This document shows, piece by piece, positions 1 through 10,450 of a DNA stretch of 64,000 nt. The DNA comes from Siphonodentalium dalli. Lineage: Eukaryota; Mollusca; Scaphopoda; Gadilida; Siphonodentaliidae. The notes beneath the pieces were generated by a model. It did not search any database, had not been told where the DNA came from, and saw only the letters and a list, made by a program, of their open reading frames with translations. Made by a program: the position numbers and the translations under genes. Positions within the stretch are counted from its first letter, which is position 1. Every line of letters starts with the position of its first letter. The DNA lies in assembly GCA_032622095.1 (NCBI GenBank), contig CP136065.1:209972151-210036150 (forward strand). The letters run 5' to 3'.

Positions 1-1860
1 ATTTTGGTCGTGTGATACATTATTTTCCGAAAAATAATCCCTAAATTCATTAAGCGACGGAGACGTATTCGAGTGGTTCGTGTGACTTTTACTACCTATG
101 ATCTTCCAGAACTCGCGCCCATTAGATATGCGAAGACGAGAAATTTTCATTTGAGTTTCGTTATCATATTTGCGTTTGCTCATTCGCGTCACTCGCTTAT
201 ACGTTGTTCTTGTATTACTGAGTCTCTTTCTGTTATATTCGGAGCGGTTTCTTTGATATCGTTTCAATTCGCAGCGGTAAAGTCTCCGACAATTAGCACA
301 ATCCCTGGAATACCAAGGCATACTGATTTTCCGGTTTTCGTGACTCGTATGTGTGCCGAGAGCCGATGATGCCGTATCCAGATAAATAGACTTGAGTTTA
401 GTATTGAGAGCTGAAATATCATGTGCCGATATAGGATTCTTACCACTAATGCGTTCCAAATCTGTCGTGAACTGCGTGATGTCTGAGAGGTTAATTTTCT
501 TAGAAAACTCAGCTTCTTTCTCCGAGTCCCAGCGATTTATGATTGATACGCTCGGCGTATTATTCATGGAGGTGGCGGTAATAGTGGTGCACGCGGAGTG
601 TTTAATTGTAGTATGATTGTCGGTATCCAGTGTGAGCTCGCAGATGACTGGACCATGACAGTCCGACAACAAAGGATTGTGCCCGCCCACGCGGAAATTG
701 GATAACAGTGTCATTGCTGACCACGATGATATGAGATAATCTACAACACTTGCTTTTTTGCATGTCAATCGACCAATATCTTTGTCAGCGCCCACTCTTC
801 CGTTGGTAATAAAAATTTCAGATGCTCTACACACATCGATTAATCTGTAACCAAAATTATTGGTGGGCTTATCCTGTGAAACCCCTTGAGGACAGAAGAA
901 CCATCTCAAAATTATCCCTCTTCAGTAAAATAGTCCATAATCACGTAGATATTACAATCCCAGATTACCTTCAGAAACCACTCAGACACAGCAGATATAG
1001 CAACGCTGACACTTATCGTCGAATTCATACTGGGCCAAACTATTTTAGACATTCATTCTTCCCATCAACTGCTATACTCTGGAACCAACTCCCGCCTGAT
1101 CTGATCAAGCTCTCTGACCCTGACCAGTTCAGGAGGGGAGCTTATCAGCTACAACCATGAACCTGACAGCAACCTTTGTTTTTAAAATGCTTTTATCTGT
1201 ACATATTCTTTTAACTGACAAACTTGTCACCCTATCACTCTATTCTCCACTAACTTGCACTGACTGCGCCTGGTGATAACACCCACATATGGGGGTCTAC
1301 CAGTATCAATAGATAGATAGATAGATAGAGTAACGCAGTGGAACATCTTCCGGGTTGAAGGACGTGCTTCCATCTCGCGGTTCTCCTGAGGTGAAATCCA
1401 AAAGTCTGGCGGTTCGTGCGTTGAAATCACCGAAAAGCATTACATTTGGTCCGAATGATTTGATTGTGGCAATTGTTGTCAGTAATAGATCGAAAGATTC
1501 ATTCGAGCTATATTTAGAACCTTCGGGTGGTATATACACATTTCCAATGAAAATTGGATTCTTATCAGCTTTTATTTTGAACCATATTACATACTTGTTG
1601 GCGACTGGTAATGGTTCAACTAGCCACGACAATTTATTTCGGACTAAAACGCACAGACCACCGGATTTAAACCTCGAAATTTCATGTCTATGTTGGATGA
1701 TCAGAACCTCAAACCCCGGGATGTCAATTTTGTCTAAACTATCAGTTTTCGTTTCCTGAAGACAGATTATAGTATACTGTGTTAAAAAAGAAATGAATTC
1801 TGGATCTTGCATCCGTCCAATGATTCCCCCCACATTTAGGGAACATATCTGCAGTTTGAG
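1..1860 (-). pseudogene. LINE ORF2: AP-type endonuclease and linker to RT, interrupted
   Basis: Read on the minus strand from about 1860 down to position 1, this is the N-terminal part of a non-LTR retrotransposon ORF2. The endonuclease opens with a LNVGG motif, then the catalytic QETKTD (glutamate near 1755) and GDFNAR (1431-1414). After a 465-bp nested insertion it resumes near 865 with NNFGYRLIDVC, NGRVGADKDIG and SDCHGP (about 668-651). The frame then stays open to the window edge through a basic linker containing PWYSRDC and FWKIIG, as found between endonuclease and reverse transcriptase. The RT itself lies outside the window. The endonuclease nicks target DNA for target-primed reverse transcription. 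This copy is dead because of the insertion at 866-1330. The clade (L1/Tx1-like or CR1-like) is not settled. Confidence 0.85.
866..1330 (+). mobile_element. 5'-truncated LINE 3' end nested in the ORF2 endonuclease
   Basis: The plus strand encodes about 95 residues ending at the TGA near 1158. Motifs such as LEDRRTISKL, SFFPSTAILWNQLPPDL and a final QFRRGAYQL are typical of the conserved tail after the RT domain in CR1/L2/Jockey-type elements. A short 3' UTR ends in a GATA microsatellite (about 1310-1328), a usual kind of 3' tail for such elements. The flanking endonuclease sequence continues on both sides: LRYS on one side and NNFGYRLID on the other. The left junction is placed where similarity to the endonuclease stops and is uncertain by about 10 bases. 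Confidence 0.75.
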
Positions 1861-2337
1861 GTCCGTCCTCTCACCCGCGAATTCCTAGCTATGGGATACA
1901 GGTGTTGTTTGGGGTGGGTGGTTGGACGAACCTCCGTCTTACATGGGATTCCATCAACATAGTTGATGGTGTTTGGAACAAAATCTGATGCACCAGTGGT
2001 GACAACGCCAACCACACGGGAGCCTGCCATAGCTGTGGCGGGCACAGGAGCCGGTCCATCGCCATTCACAACAGACATCGCGGGGGGCAGTCGATACAAC
2101 CTGTGCAGGCATCGGACCGCCGACCGCGATGCCCGTCGTCACAGATGGAACAGACCCACCCACGACAGGCATACCAAGTGAACCGGGTGGCGCAGTCCCC
2201 AACTGGAACCCAGGTTCTGAAACTGATAAAGACACATTTGGGAAGTTTCCCTGTTGTTGATGCACAGTTCCGCATCCGGTGGGGCCTCCACCACTGACCA
2301 ATCCAATCGGACCACCACACGCTGTGTTCATAGGTAG
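1861..2337 (-). pseudogene. Gly/Pro-rich continuation of LINE ORF1 after an in-frame stop
   Basis: Immediately after the ORF1 stop codon (TAG at 2340-2338 on the minus strand) the same frame stays open for about 80 residues. Its Gly/Pro/Val-rich composition is like the end of ORF1 (GGPIGLVSGGGP). After an apparent shift near 2090 another open frame of similar composition runs to about 1836. I infer that the original ORF1 was longer and that this copy has a nonsense mutation plus a frameshift. The alternative is a natural inter-ORF region that happens to be low-complexity. Confidence 0.5.
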
Positions 2338-3261
2338 CTACCCGGCATAATAGGTCGGTCCTGTCGCAAAGCCCTGTGGTGCGCCAACTGGCCCGGTCAG
2401 CAAGGGATCTCCCACCGGAGGAGGACGGGTGAAGCTGAACATGTTAACTGGTAACTTTTGAATGTTATGTGTCTGTCTGTCCGGGTACCAGCGGTATGTT
2501 GGTTGTTCATCTGCATATACCAACGCGTTATTCACAAAAAGCCGGTCTCCAGCCACGCTCGCGTTTTCACCTCGCCGCCTGGCGTCCTTACCTATGGGCA
2601 GGAGCACCTGTTTACGGTATTCCTGAACCTCTTTGGGAAATTGCTCGTATACACGATAGTCATTTGGTCGATCGAGTCCCCTAACGGCTCGTTTGATTTG
2701 CTCCTTCTGGTTATATTTGGCGAACCTAGCTATGAGATGCCTCTTGCTGTGGTGTGTATTACGCCTATTTCCGAGCATGTGAACATTTCCGAAGTCAATT
2801 TGATCAGTAATGTCAAGAGTGTTCACAATGAAGTCACGTAAGACGGCTTCTGTTGTTATATTGTTAGTTTCATCTTCGGCAATGCCCACAAAAATTAAGT
2901 TATACTTCATACCGCGTTTCTCAAGGTCTATCAAACGCTCGGTTGTTTGGATTTGTTTACCGTGAATCACATCAAGTTCACCAACGACATCATTGAATCG
3001 TTTGCACATGAAGTTTACCATTTGACCAATGTCGTTCTGCTTTACCGCACTATCGTGAGCCATACGCGTATTATTGATAACGTCGAACTTAAGTTGTTGT
3101 ACATCCATAGCCATTGGTTCTACGAGGTGTTCTACTGTTTGAAGTCGAGAACTGACACTCTTTACCTCATCATTCACTTGGTCAAGGGTGTCTAACCTTA
3201 AATTGATCTTCTGTAACATTGTTATTATAGTGTCAGATTTATTGTCGCTACGAGTTTCCAT
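2338..3261 (-). CDS. LINE ORF1 protein (L1-type coiled coil and RRM)
   Basis: This 307-residue open frame lies upstream of ORF2 on the same strand. Residues ~10-115 look like a coiled coil: spaced Leu/Ile/Val with Glu/Lys/Gln and repeated leucine heptads. Residues ~118-197 contain KYNLIFVGIAEDE and a downstream HLIARFAKYNQKEQIKRA stretch, the signature of the RRM in L1-type ORF1 proteins. Residues 198-255 resemble the basic C-terminal domain (QFPKEVQEYRKQVLLPIGKDA). The tail from 278 is Pro/Gly-rich. The family forms trimers that bind LINE RNA and act as nucleic-acid chaperones. The start at 3261 follows a purine-rich stretch and gives a full coiled coil. Length is normal to slightly short for the family, in line with a premature stop. 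Confidence 0.8.
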   Translation of the reverse strand: METRSDNKSDTIITMLQKINLRLDTLDQVNDEVKSVSSRLQTVEHLVEPMAMDVQQLKFDVINNTRMAHDSAVKQNDIGQMVNFMCKRFNDVVGELDVIHGKQIQTTERLIDLEKRGMKYNLIFVGIAEDETNNITTEAVLRDFIVNTLDITDQIDFGNVHMLGNRRNTHHSKRHLIARFAKYNQKEQIKRAVRGLDRPNDYRVYEQFPKEVQEYRKQVLLPIGKDARRRGENASVAGDRLFVNNALVYADEQPTYRWYPDRQTHNIQKLPVNMFSFTRPPPVGDPLLTGPVGAPQGFATGPTYYAG

Positions 3262-5329
3262 TTCGTAATGACAGCTGGCATTATTTTGTGATTGTTATGG
3301 TGCTTGGTGTAGTGCCTCCCAGAGCTTATTGCTATATGGGTTATGGTTGATTTGGTAGCTATAACATTTGGTTAAGATTGTGTGATTGTCGTTCGTTTTA
3401 ACTAAATATCGGAGCAGGGTTTTGTGCAAAGAGGTATGTTCGTCACATTTATGTTAGTCAAGTGGTATTCAGCTACTCTGGAATCAATAATAGAGAACCT
3501 GTGGTTGAGTGGGGGGAGTAGAGTAGTGCTAACTACTTAATGGCGATTAGTTCACTTAAGGAATATTCAGATAATAATTGGCCGTTTGTTTAATTATCTG
3601 AACATCTTCATTCCATATCTTGTTCAGTTTTTACTTCAGTTATTTTTTATGCGCTGACAGTTGTACTCGGTGGAGGGGATTTTTTTTGTATTTTATGAGT
3701 AGGAGAAACTATTGTCTTCCCGGAAAAAAATATTTGGGACAACTCTGAAGCGGCCAACAAGCAAAATCGGATGTGTCATATACTGACCTTTAATTTGATA
3801 TATATACCTTTGTTAGAGAGGATGCACAACTCGAAAACTAAGGGCTTTCTGAGAATTGGATTAGTTCTGAACAAGACTATACACATATCGCTCGCATACA
3901 CTGGGACCTTATTATCCTTCAGTCCAGATGACAATTTTAGCAGCTTTGTTTTAATGAAATTGAAATATTTCAAATAATGACTGATAGGTAATTTGTATAC
4001 CACATACCTTTATTAGAGTTTCCAAATTCTAATGCATCAATATAGTGGACAAGTAACCACTCAGAAACTGATAGTTTCTGCACACATATTAGCACTATAG
4101 TATAAGGCATATGCACCCAATTTTGGAAAAACAAATTATGCATATCCAGTGAGATATAATTTCCCCCTGCAAGCTATTACGTGAACCGAACATGTGTTTG
4201 GCTAATTCGCTGTGTATATCCGACACCGGTAATTATGCAGGAAAATTCCATTTGTTTACACAATATGCCGATATTTTTTGTCGAATATTCATCATTGTTA
4301 AAAACCAGGACATATCAGGAAGAAAAAATCCCTCTGAATAATATTAGAGTATATTATACTTCTAAAATATACTATCTAATAATTCTGGATATAATGCACG
4401 TCCTCGGAATCACGATTATTAGGTGAAATTCTACGGATCGTCTGCAACTTGGTCTGATAAACACCGAATTTCTCTTATCTAAAACGTCTGTGTTCACATA
4501 TTGCTATGCACATGACGTAAGAAAGGTCCACAGTGACTTACATAGCACCAAACATGTCGGTTGTTTGTTAAAATTATTGGTGAAAGACATAATTATTTGG
4601 TGTACGGCGAATTGCAGGAGCACTGTCGTGCAAATTTCAATTCACATGTTTTGTTACTGTACGGCATATTGCAAGTCCAAAACAATATCTGCCAATTGTA
4701 GGCAAATAATTTGGTAAAAATGGGAGTCATATCATTACACATCATTATGGTGACGATTGTGTCATTTTGTTGCTTTCCAGCTCATTGGAACACCACGTGT
4801 ATGCCAATTCAATGGTGACTTATTTTTTTAGCTTTAAAATCAAATCAGAGGGGGCTATCTACCAGAAGTCTACTCGGCATGATAAATTTGAAGGTTCTCT
4901 TTGAAATTTAATACAAACTATCATATTTGGCAATGGTTATGATACAAATTTCCCCGAAACGCCAAACATTGAAATGAGCATTAATGATTATAGATCTTCA
5001 AATTACTAATGTTCGAAGTCAATATTAGTTTACACCAAGTCTGACTTCACACACCAGCACTGGTTAATAATTGCAATCCAACAATTGTTTTATAAATATA
5101 AAACAAAATGTGAACTGTGTGAATTATGTATTGGTGTCATTATAAATGTCATCATTGTAAACTCTGCGTTATACATGTAGCTCGATAAAAGGAGCAGACA
5201 GATGTTCATTTTAAAATTATAAATTGCCTGCATAAGGAGAGAAAGTGAAAATGCAAAACATATTTATTTATGATAAAACCTCACTTTCAAGTTTACTTAT
5301 TGCCCCCCCCCCCCTGATAATTTGGATAA
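3262..5329. other. unassigned AT-rich DNA, probable LINE 5' region at its start
   Basis: The first few hundred bases may be the 5' UTR of the minus-strand LINE, but I see no clear boundary. Bases 3541-3625 resemble fragments seen near 30.9, 47.4 and 49.0 kb (stop-start text around 'attatctgaacat'), so an old dispersed repeat is likely. The rest has only short open frames without recognisable motifs. A C-run lies at 5304-5316. Confidence 0.4.
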
Positions 5330-6140
5330 CTATTGTAATCAGCGGCGTCAGTTCATTCGCGCGTCCGTTCGTGTGTCCGTCCGATTCCTTGTCAGGCTGT
5401 TAACTCCAGTTTAAATTATCCGATCCAAACGACACTTCGTATGAGGAATGACAATTACATTATTGAGGTAAATTTCAATTAAGGTTCCAGTCCGACGATT
5501 GTTTTTCTCTGATTTATTGGGCTTTTTTTACTTAGAAATTGATATGCTCATGTTGTCCGGATAATAACTCCGGTGAACACTATTCTATCGGAACGAAACT
5601 TGGTACGAGTAATAAACAATACATTATTGAGGTCGAGTAATAAACATTACATTATTGAGGTCGAGTAATAAACATTACATTATTGAGGTCGAGTAATAAA
5701 CATTACATTATTGAGGTCGAGTAATAAACATTACATTATTGAGGTCGAGTAATAAACATTACATTATTGAGGTCGAGTTGCAATATCGTTCCAGACCGAT
5801 GATATTTATTAGAGTTATGGCCCTTTTTAAACCTATAAATTGCCATTTTCGTGTTGTCCGAATTATTTCCAGTTAATATCATGTAATCCCAACTAAACTT
5901 GACATCAGGAATATCCATCGTCTTCTTCTATGTGTCTAACCGATCTCGTATAGCAACCACGCTTTACAATGTGTATATACAGTTAAACATTAAATGTTAA
6001 GTGAACACAACATCCTCTCTGATGGACCCAAGTGTCGCATCAACATATCACATTGTTCAAGTCAATTTTTAATGTGGTTCAGATCTCCTGATTTTTGATG
6101 GAGCTATCTCCCTTTTTCGACTATAAAAATATCAACTGAT
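5330..6140. repeat. degenerate ~200-bp tandem repeat block
   Basis: Similar segments recur several times: a 'cattattgaggt' core, then 'ttccagnccgangat', a 'ttattngagttatggccctttttaaac' type stretch and 'ttgttgtccg'. They are visible around 5400-5580, 5780-5900 and, more diverged, 6040-6140. A related block is at 10190-10450. Text of this type is common in mollusc and related genomes (from memory). Confidence 0.5.
5605..5777. repeat. 28-bp tandem repeat, about 6 copies
   Basis: The unit 'cgagtaataaacattacatt' plus 'attgaggt' (28 bases) repeats about six times with almost no variation; only the first copy differs (acaatac). It is an expansion inside the older degenerate repeat block, since the same core occurs singly near 5450. 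Confidence 0.95.
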
Positions 6141-6145
6141 TCCAC

Positions 6146-6352
6146 TTAGAGTCTGCCGATTAATAATCCACTTGGCGACAGGGTTCCATGCTGTCTTGAT
6201 TTATGTATCTTCAGGTTATATTTGTAATTAGTTTTAAATCCGCATATCTCACATGTTGTTTCGTTGTCCGCCTGAACAGACTCTACTATGGGTGCGATCT
6301 CAAATGGTGACATTTTGGGCAGAGTGAATACCTCGTTTGCAACTTGTGCCAT
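6146..6352 (-). CDS. possible exon encoding one C2H2 zinc finger
   Basis: The 68-residue frame from ATG at 6352 contains one textbook classical zinc finger at residues 34-54: CEIC, twelve residues, then HKSRQH. The spacing is C-X2-C-X12-H-X4-H, with the hydrophobic residues of the fold in place (FKTNYKYNLKI). Such fingers bind DNA in transcription factors. A single finger on a short acidic lead-in may be one alternative exon of a larger (for example BTB-type) gene, or a small separate gene, or a relic. No second finger or clear splice partner was found in the window. Downstream of the finger is a short Ser/Gly/Leu tail to the stop. Confidence 0.45.
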   Translation of the reverse strand: MAQVANEVFTLPKMSPFEIAPIVESVQADNETTCEICGFKTNYKYNLKIHKSRQHGTLSPSGLLIGRL

Positions 6353-7096
6353 TTATACATGCACACAGTACAAGTAATCGGCGATTTGGATGGACGTCGC
6401 GGTGTGAATATGGCGTTACCTGATTACTGACCTGAATTGTAAATAGGAAGGCCATTATAACCTCAATGCATGAATGATGTGGTAAGGCCATTGATGGTGA
6501 AATTATTGGCAGTTTCGGCGAATATTTAAAAACAATGTTGATGACCCCACACCCTCCCAACACCACAGCGCACATACAGATAGCATTGGACTATTCTATT
6601 AACGTTTGTGGTCGCTGTCGTGAAATGAGTCGCAATGGCAAAATTATGTACTTGTTCTTGTAGGATAAACCCTTGTAAATTCAAGAACAAACCCATTAAT
6701 CTACATGAAGTCTAATTTAAACAACTGACATTTGTTCAGGGTGTAGCGGGCTTTGCCGTTTGGCAACCGCAAAAGAGTAGCACTGCTGAACACCCCACTT
6801 GAATAAAAAAAAGGGGATCCATAATCCCATATCTGCAGGAATGATAAGAACAATTTATAGAATACAATATTTATATAGATGAATATGTATGTAATAGATG
6901 AATATCTTTCATGATCACAAGTTTATGATGATCAAAACTAAATTTATTGGAAAAGGAAAATAACAATATTTTCATTATTTCAGCAAATATGAAAAAAGAT
7001 ATTGTATTGATGCATATATTATTTGACGAGCATCTATAATATGAAGGCAAACATTATACTTACATTGAAATGTAATTAAGAGGAGCCATATATGTA
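6353..7096. other. unassigned DNA
   Basis: No gene, RNA or clear repeat was recognised. Open frames here are short and lack motifs. Confidence 0.4.
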
Positions 7097-7223
7097 CAGT
7101 AATGCCCTAAGTAATCGACCCCTTAACCACATCAGAATTATGGGTAACTTTTCAGGATTTAGTCGGAAATATGGCTTGTTGCCATTCATCGGAAAGCTGT
7201 AGCCCGTGCATTAGGGCAATTAC
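7097..7223 (+). mobile_element. palindromic TA-type MITE (family B), right arm mostly deleted
   Basis: Following a TA dinucleotide, CAGTAATGCCCTAAGTAATC begins the left arm of the family B palindrome and runs to 'catcggaaagct'. The right arm is nearly gone; only a remnant 'attagggcaattac' near 7210-7223 recalls its outer end. See the complete copies at 38288, 40404, 42158, 44476 and 46582. Confidence 0.7.
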
Positions 7224-7397
7224 CACCCTCTTTATATGAATTTCCGGGGAGCTGGAGCATCGAGGAAGGGCTTACTAAGTTGCAAAAAAATGCCCTAACC
7301 CCTTTGGTATACTATAGATATAAAATTAATTTCAAGTCAATCTGGGGCAATTAATCTCCTTTAAAAAAACCTGGTCTGACTTCGTTTCAGCACATTT

Positions 7398-8101
7398 CAT
7401 TGGCTATGGACACACATATCACAGTAGCGATGGCATAGTAGATGTGACAATTTATTATGGTGGAGTTTGGTGATAATTGGTTGTCATAATTAATATGCCA
7501 TAGCCAGCAATGTCGCCCGCTGCATATTCGCACAAAGAGTCATCCAAACTTCGTTATAATCAGTCTTTTTCTTGTTTTTGGTCCTTGTATAGTTCGCTTT
7601 GTTTATGCTAAATACTTTCTCGCAGCTGCATTTCCTCCAACAGTTCCGACACAGTTTCATTGGCCCACGTGATAATATTAGCGGAATTATGCGGAGATCT
7701 AAACGTCGCAAAATAAAAAAAACGCAATCGGGGAACTGTCTTAATACGCACGAAATTGATATAAGTGGATAAACATGAATTGAGCAACAAAGCGTAATAC
7801 ATGCATGATATGTGAGTGAATGAGGGATTGCCACGGTCAAACACAATTCTGGACGATCGATCTAGCAATTATATTTATCGTATAGAGATTACAATGCAGT
7901 ACGACGTAATGAGTAGAGATCAACCTCGGTGAAACGCAGTGGGTTAATTGGTCGAGTCGACTCATTGTGCGGAAACTCAGCGGGAAACATGTCTAGCTAT
8001 GGCACAGAAATATGACGACCAATTGTCACCAAATTACACCATAATAAATTGTCACACCTACTATGCCATCGCAACTGTGGTACGTGTGTCCGCAGCCATT
8101 G
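7398..8101. mobile_element. 704-bp element with ~105-bp terminal inverted repeats
   Basis: The left end 7398-7504 matches the reverse complement of 7996-8101 at roughly 85 percent by eye: both contain 'ggacacac', 'gcgatggcatagta', 'gtgacaatttattatggtg' and 'ccatagc'. The ~490-bp interior carries short minus-strand open frames without known domains, so this is a non-autonomous DNA transposon. The target duplication could not be defined. Confidence 0.75.
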
Positions 8102-8441
8102 TAGCGAATTAATAACAACCAGGGGATCGGATTACAAGTTAGTTCATCTTAAATGTAGTCAGTCGATCGTAATTATCTCGTTTGTTGACCTTTATCGAAA
8201 ATAAAACACATTATGTGTCGATTTCTGGGCTACAAAGTTGTTTCTCTCTGGAAGGCGACAGCGCCAATTCGGACGACAGTAGATATATTGTGAATTGTAA
8301 TTTGCCGTACACTAGTATCTAACGTCTAAGTATGATTGTGTGCGGATGCGCTGACAACTGCCATACAAATTACCACCCCGTTCTTCGATGGTACAATCTC
8401 TTCAGGAACACATTGATGACTCAAGAAAATTGAAGAGGGTG
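8102..8441. other. unassigned DNA between two elements
   Basis: No supported gene. A short Cys-containing frame starting at 8331 stops after about 34 codons and was not accepted as a domain. Confidence 0.35.
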
Positions 8442-8874
8442 CAGGGGGGGGGGCGTAAAAAAGTTGCGAGACGTGGGGGTCTTTTTTTTACATTTACATT
8501 TTTTTACACCCACCCACCCTTTCTTGCATTTTTTTTTCATAAAGTTTTAGACACCCACCCCAAAACATCAAAGCTTTATGTTGGTCCCCTCTGTAAAAAC
8601 GACCAACCGCTCTATATTGGTCCCTTCTTTGAAAGACCAAATTAAATGTTACTTCCTGTTAACAAATAAGCAATCAACAAAGGTAGAATATTATGTGATT
8701 ATATTGGTAAATTTATAACCCAGCCTATTCATCTGTGTGAGTACAGCTGGTGAGTAGATGAAAAATATGTTGAATCCCCTGGAATGACAAAAAAAATAAC
8801 TAGGGCCAGTGTTAGGGCCTACAGCAGAATAAAAAATTACACAAACTTAAATTTATCTTTTTTCAGACATCAAC

Positions 8875-9025
8875 CACAGTTACTGGACATAAAGTCCCAA
8901 AAATAAGGTTTTAATCGAGTTCAGAAATCGGTATCTTATATAAGACGAAGTCCGTCTTATATAAGATACCGATTTCTGAACTCGATTAAAACCTTATTTT
9001 TGGGACTTTATGTCCAGTAACTGTG
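8875..9025. repeat. 151-bp near-perfect palindrome inside R1
   Basis: The arm starting CACAGTTACTGGACATAAAG is followed, after a ~5-nt centre near 8950, by its exact reverse complement ending CTTTATGTCCAGTAACTGTG. The stem is about 73 bp with no mismatch seen. The sister copy R2 has ~430 bp of unrelated sequence at this place instead. No target duplication is visible. Confidence 0.9.
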
Positions 9026-10149
9026 ATTAGACATTAAGTGTCATTTACATACTAGTATATGCAGGTAATTATGGGATATAATAATTACAAGTGAACAAAA
9101 CGGTAATGTGTCCGGGGCCCCTCTTCACATCTATTTAAATAATATTTTTATACTTTTCAGAAGACTATCCAAGGAAGGTTATATTTTTGTTTCTTTCAAT
9201 AAATGTTATTAAAACTTTATTTCATGTCTACTTATTTACTTATTGATGGTTGTCAACAACACTGAAACAAATAATTTGACAATTCAAATAATTATTTGAC
9301 AAAAGTATATTTAAAAATCAATTTAGTATACAAACACTGATACAAATATTTAGTTCATACATTACACTCATGCATCAACTAACTGTATGAGTAAAGTATA
9401 AGAATTATTGTAATATTCTGTCATGAGTTGTTAGCTGATATTGTCAGACTGCATTAAGTTCACCCTACCCTAGAGCTATCTGAGGTATTTTTTTTATTGA
9501 TCTACACCGTGAACTAGACAATTTTCAATATAAAAACTCCCAAGCAAGCTGAAACAGACACAATAAAAAAAAATTGCGCTCCAAAAAAATCAATGAAAAT
9601 TTTGGGACCCACCCCAGGGGGGGGGTCTGGAAAAAAATTGCACATATAGGGCCCAAAAAAAAAAAATCCGACCTTGAGGGACCCACCACCCCATTTTTGC
9701 AAAAAAAATATTTTTTTCCTCCAAAATTTTGGGGACCCACCCCCCGTTTCTCATGTTTTTATCAAAATTTCAGAGGTTTTTTTAGCCGTTCTTCAATAAC
9801 TGTGTTAACTGCCTTACTAATTGGTAAACACAGATCAGAAAAACGAAAAATATACTGTATTTCCTTGTGTTTCCTGGTGTTTTCAGTATCTAACAACAAT
9901 ATTAATTAAGCGTTGTGTAGGTACACTATATGTCAAAACTTGCCCTAGACCCCATTATAGCCTTAATATATCCAGTGTGTTGTGTCTGACAGAGAACACT
10001 GGCCAGTGTAAATAGTGGTAAACAGGTCAGGGGTTCCACAATTATATGTGCATGATCAAAGAACTCTTTAGTCTTATCCAACGGGATGGGGTGGGAGGGG
10101 AATTGTTTTTTGGTTATGTATACACATAGATATATGGTTATTATACTGC

Positions 10150-10450
10150 CCGATATTAGTCGGCGGGTATATAGTTGACGTCTCGAGCCGTCTGTCCGTA
10201 CAAACATTTTGAATTTTAACTCAAGAGTCAGTTGTCATATTTGCTGCCCTATGGCATGGTGACGGACCAGAAATGGGGGACGAATATGCATAATATCGCG
10301 GGTTGTGACCACCAATGTCTACCAGAGTTATGGGCCCTGTTCGACTTTATGAAATTCAGTCCATACAAAGTTTTTGCAATATAAGTTAAGTGTCGGTTGT
10401 CAAATTTTGATGTGGTTTGGTATGGTGATAGACCAGAATGAAGAATTGAA
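10150..10450. repeat. degenerate tandem repeat related to the 5.3-6.1 kb block
   Basis: Two similar stretches, each with 'ngtcagttgtcatatttg/gtcggttgtcaaattttg' and 'atggtgacggaccagaa/atggtgatagaccagaa', lie ~195 bases apart. 'agagttatgggccctgtt' is between them. They resemble the block at 5330-6140. Confidence 0.5.

Noticed and set aside
8331-8435. Short Cys-rich frame suggestive of a THAP domain
   Set aside because: It stops after ~34 codons and lacks the required later Cys-X2-His and tryptophan spacing.
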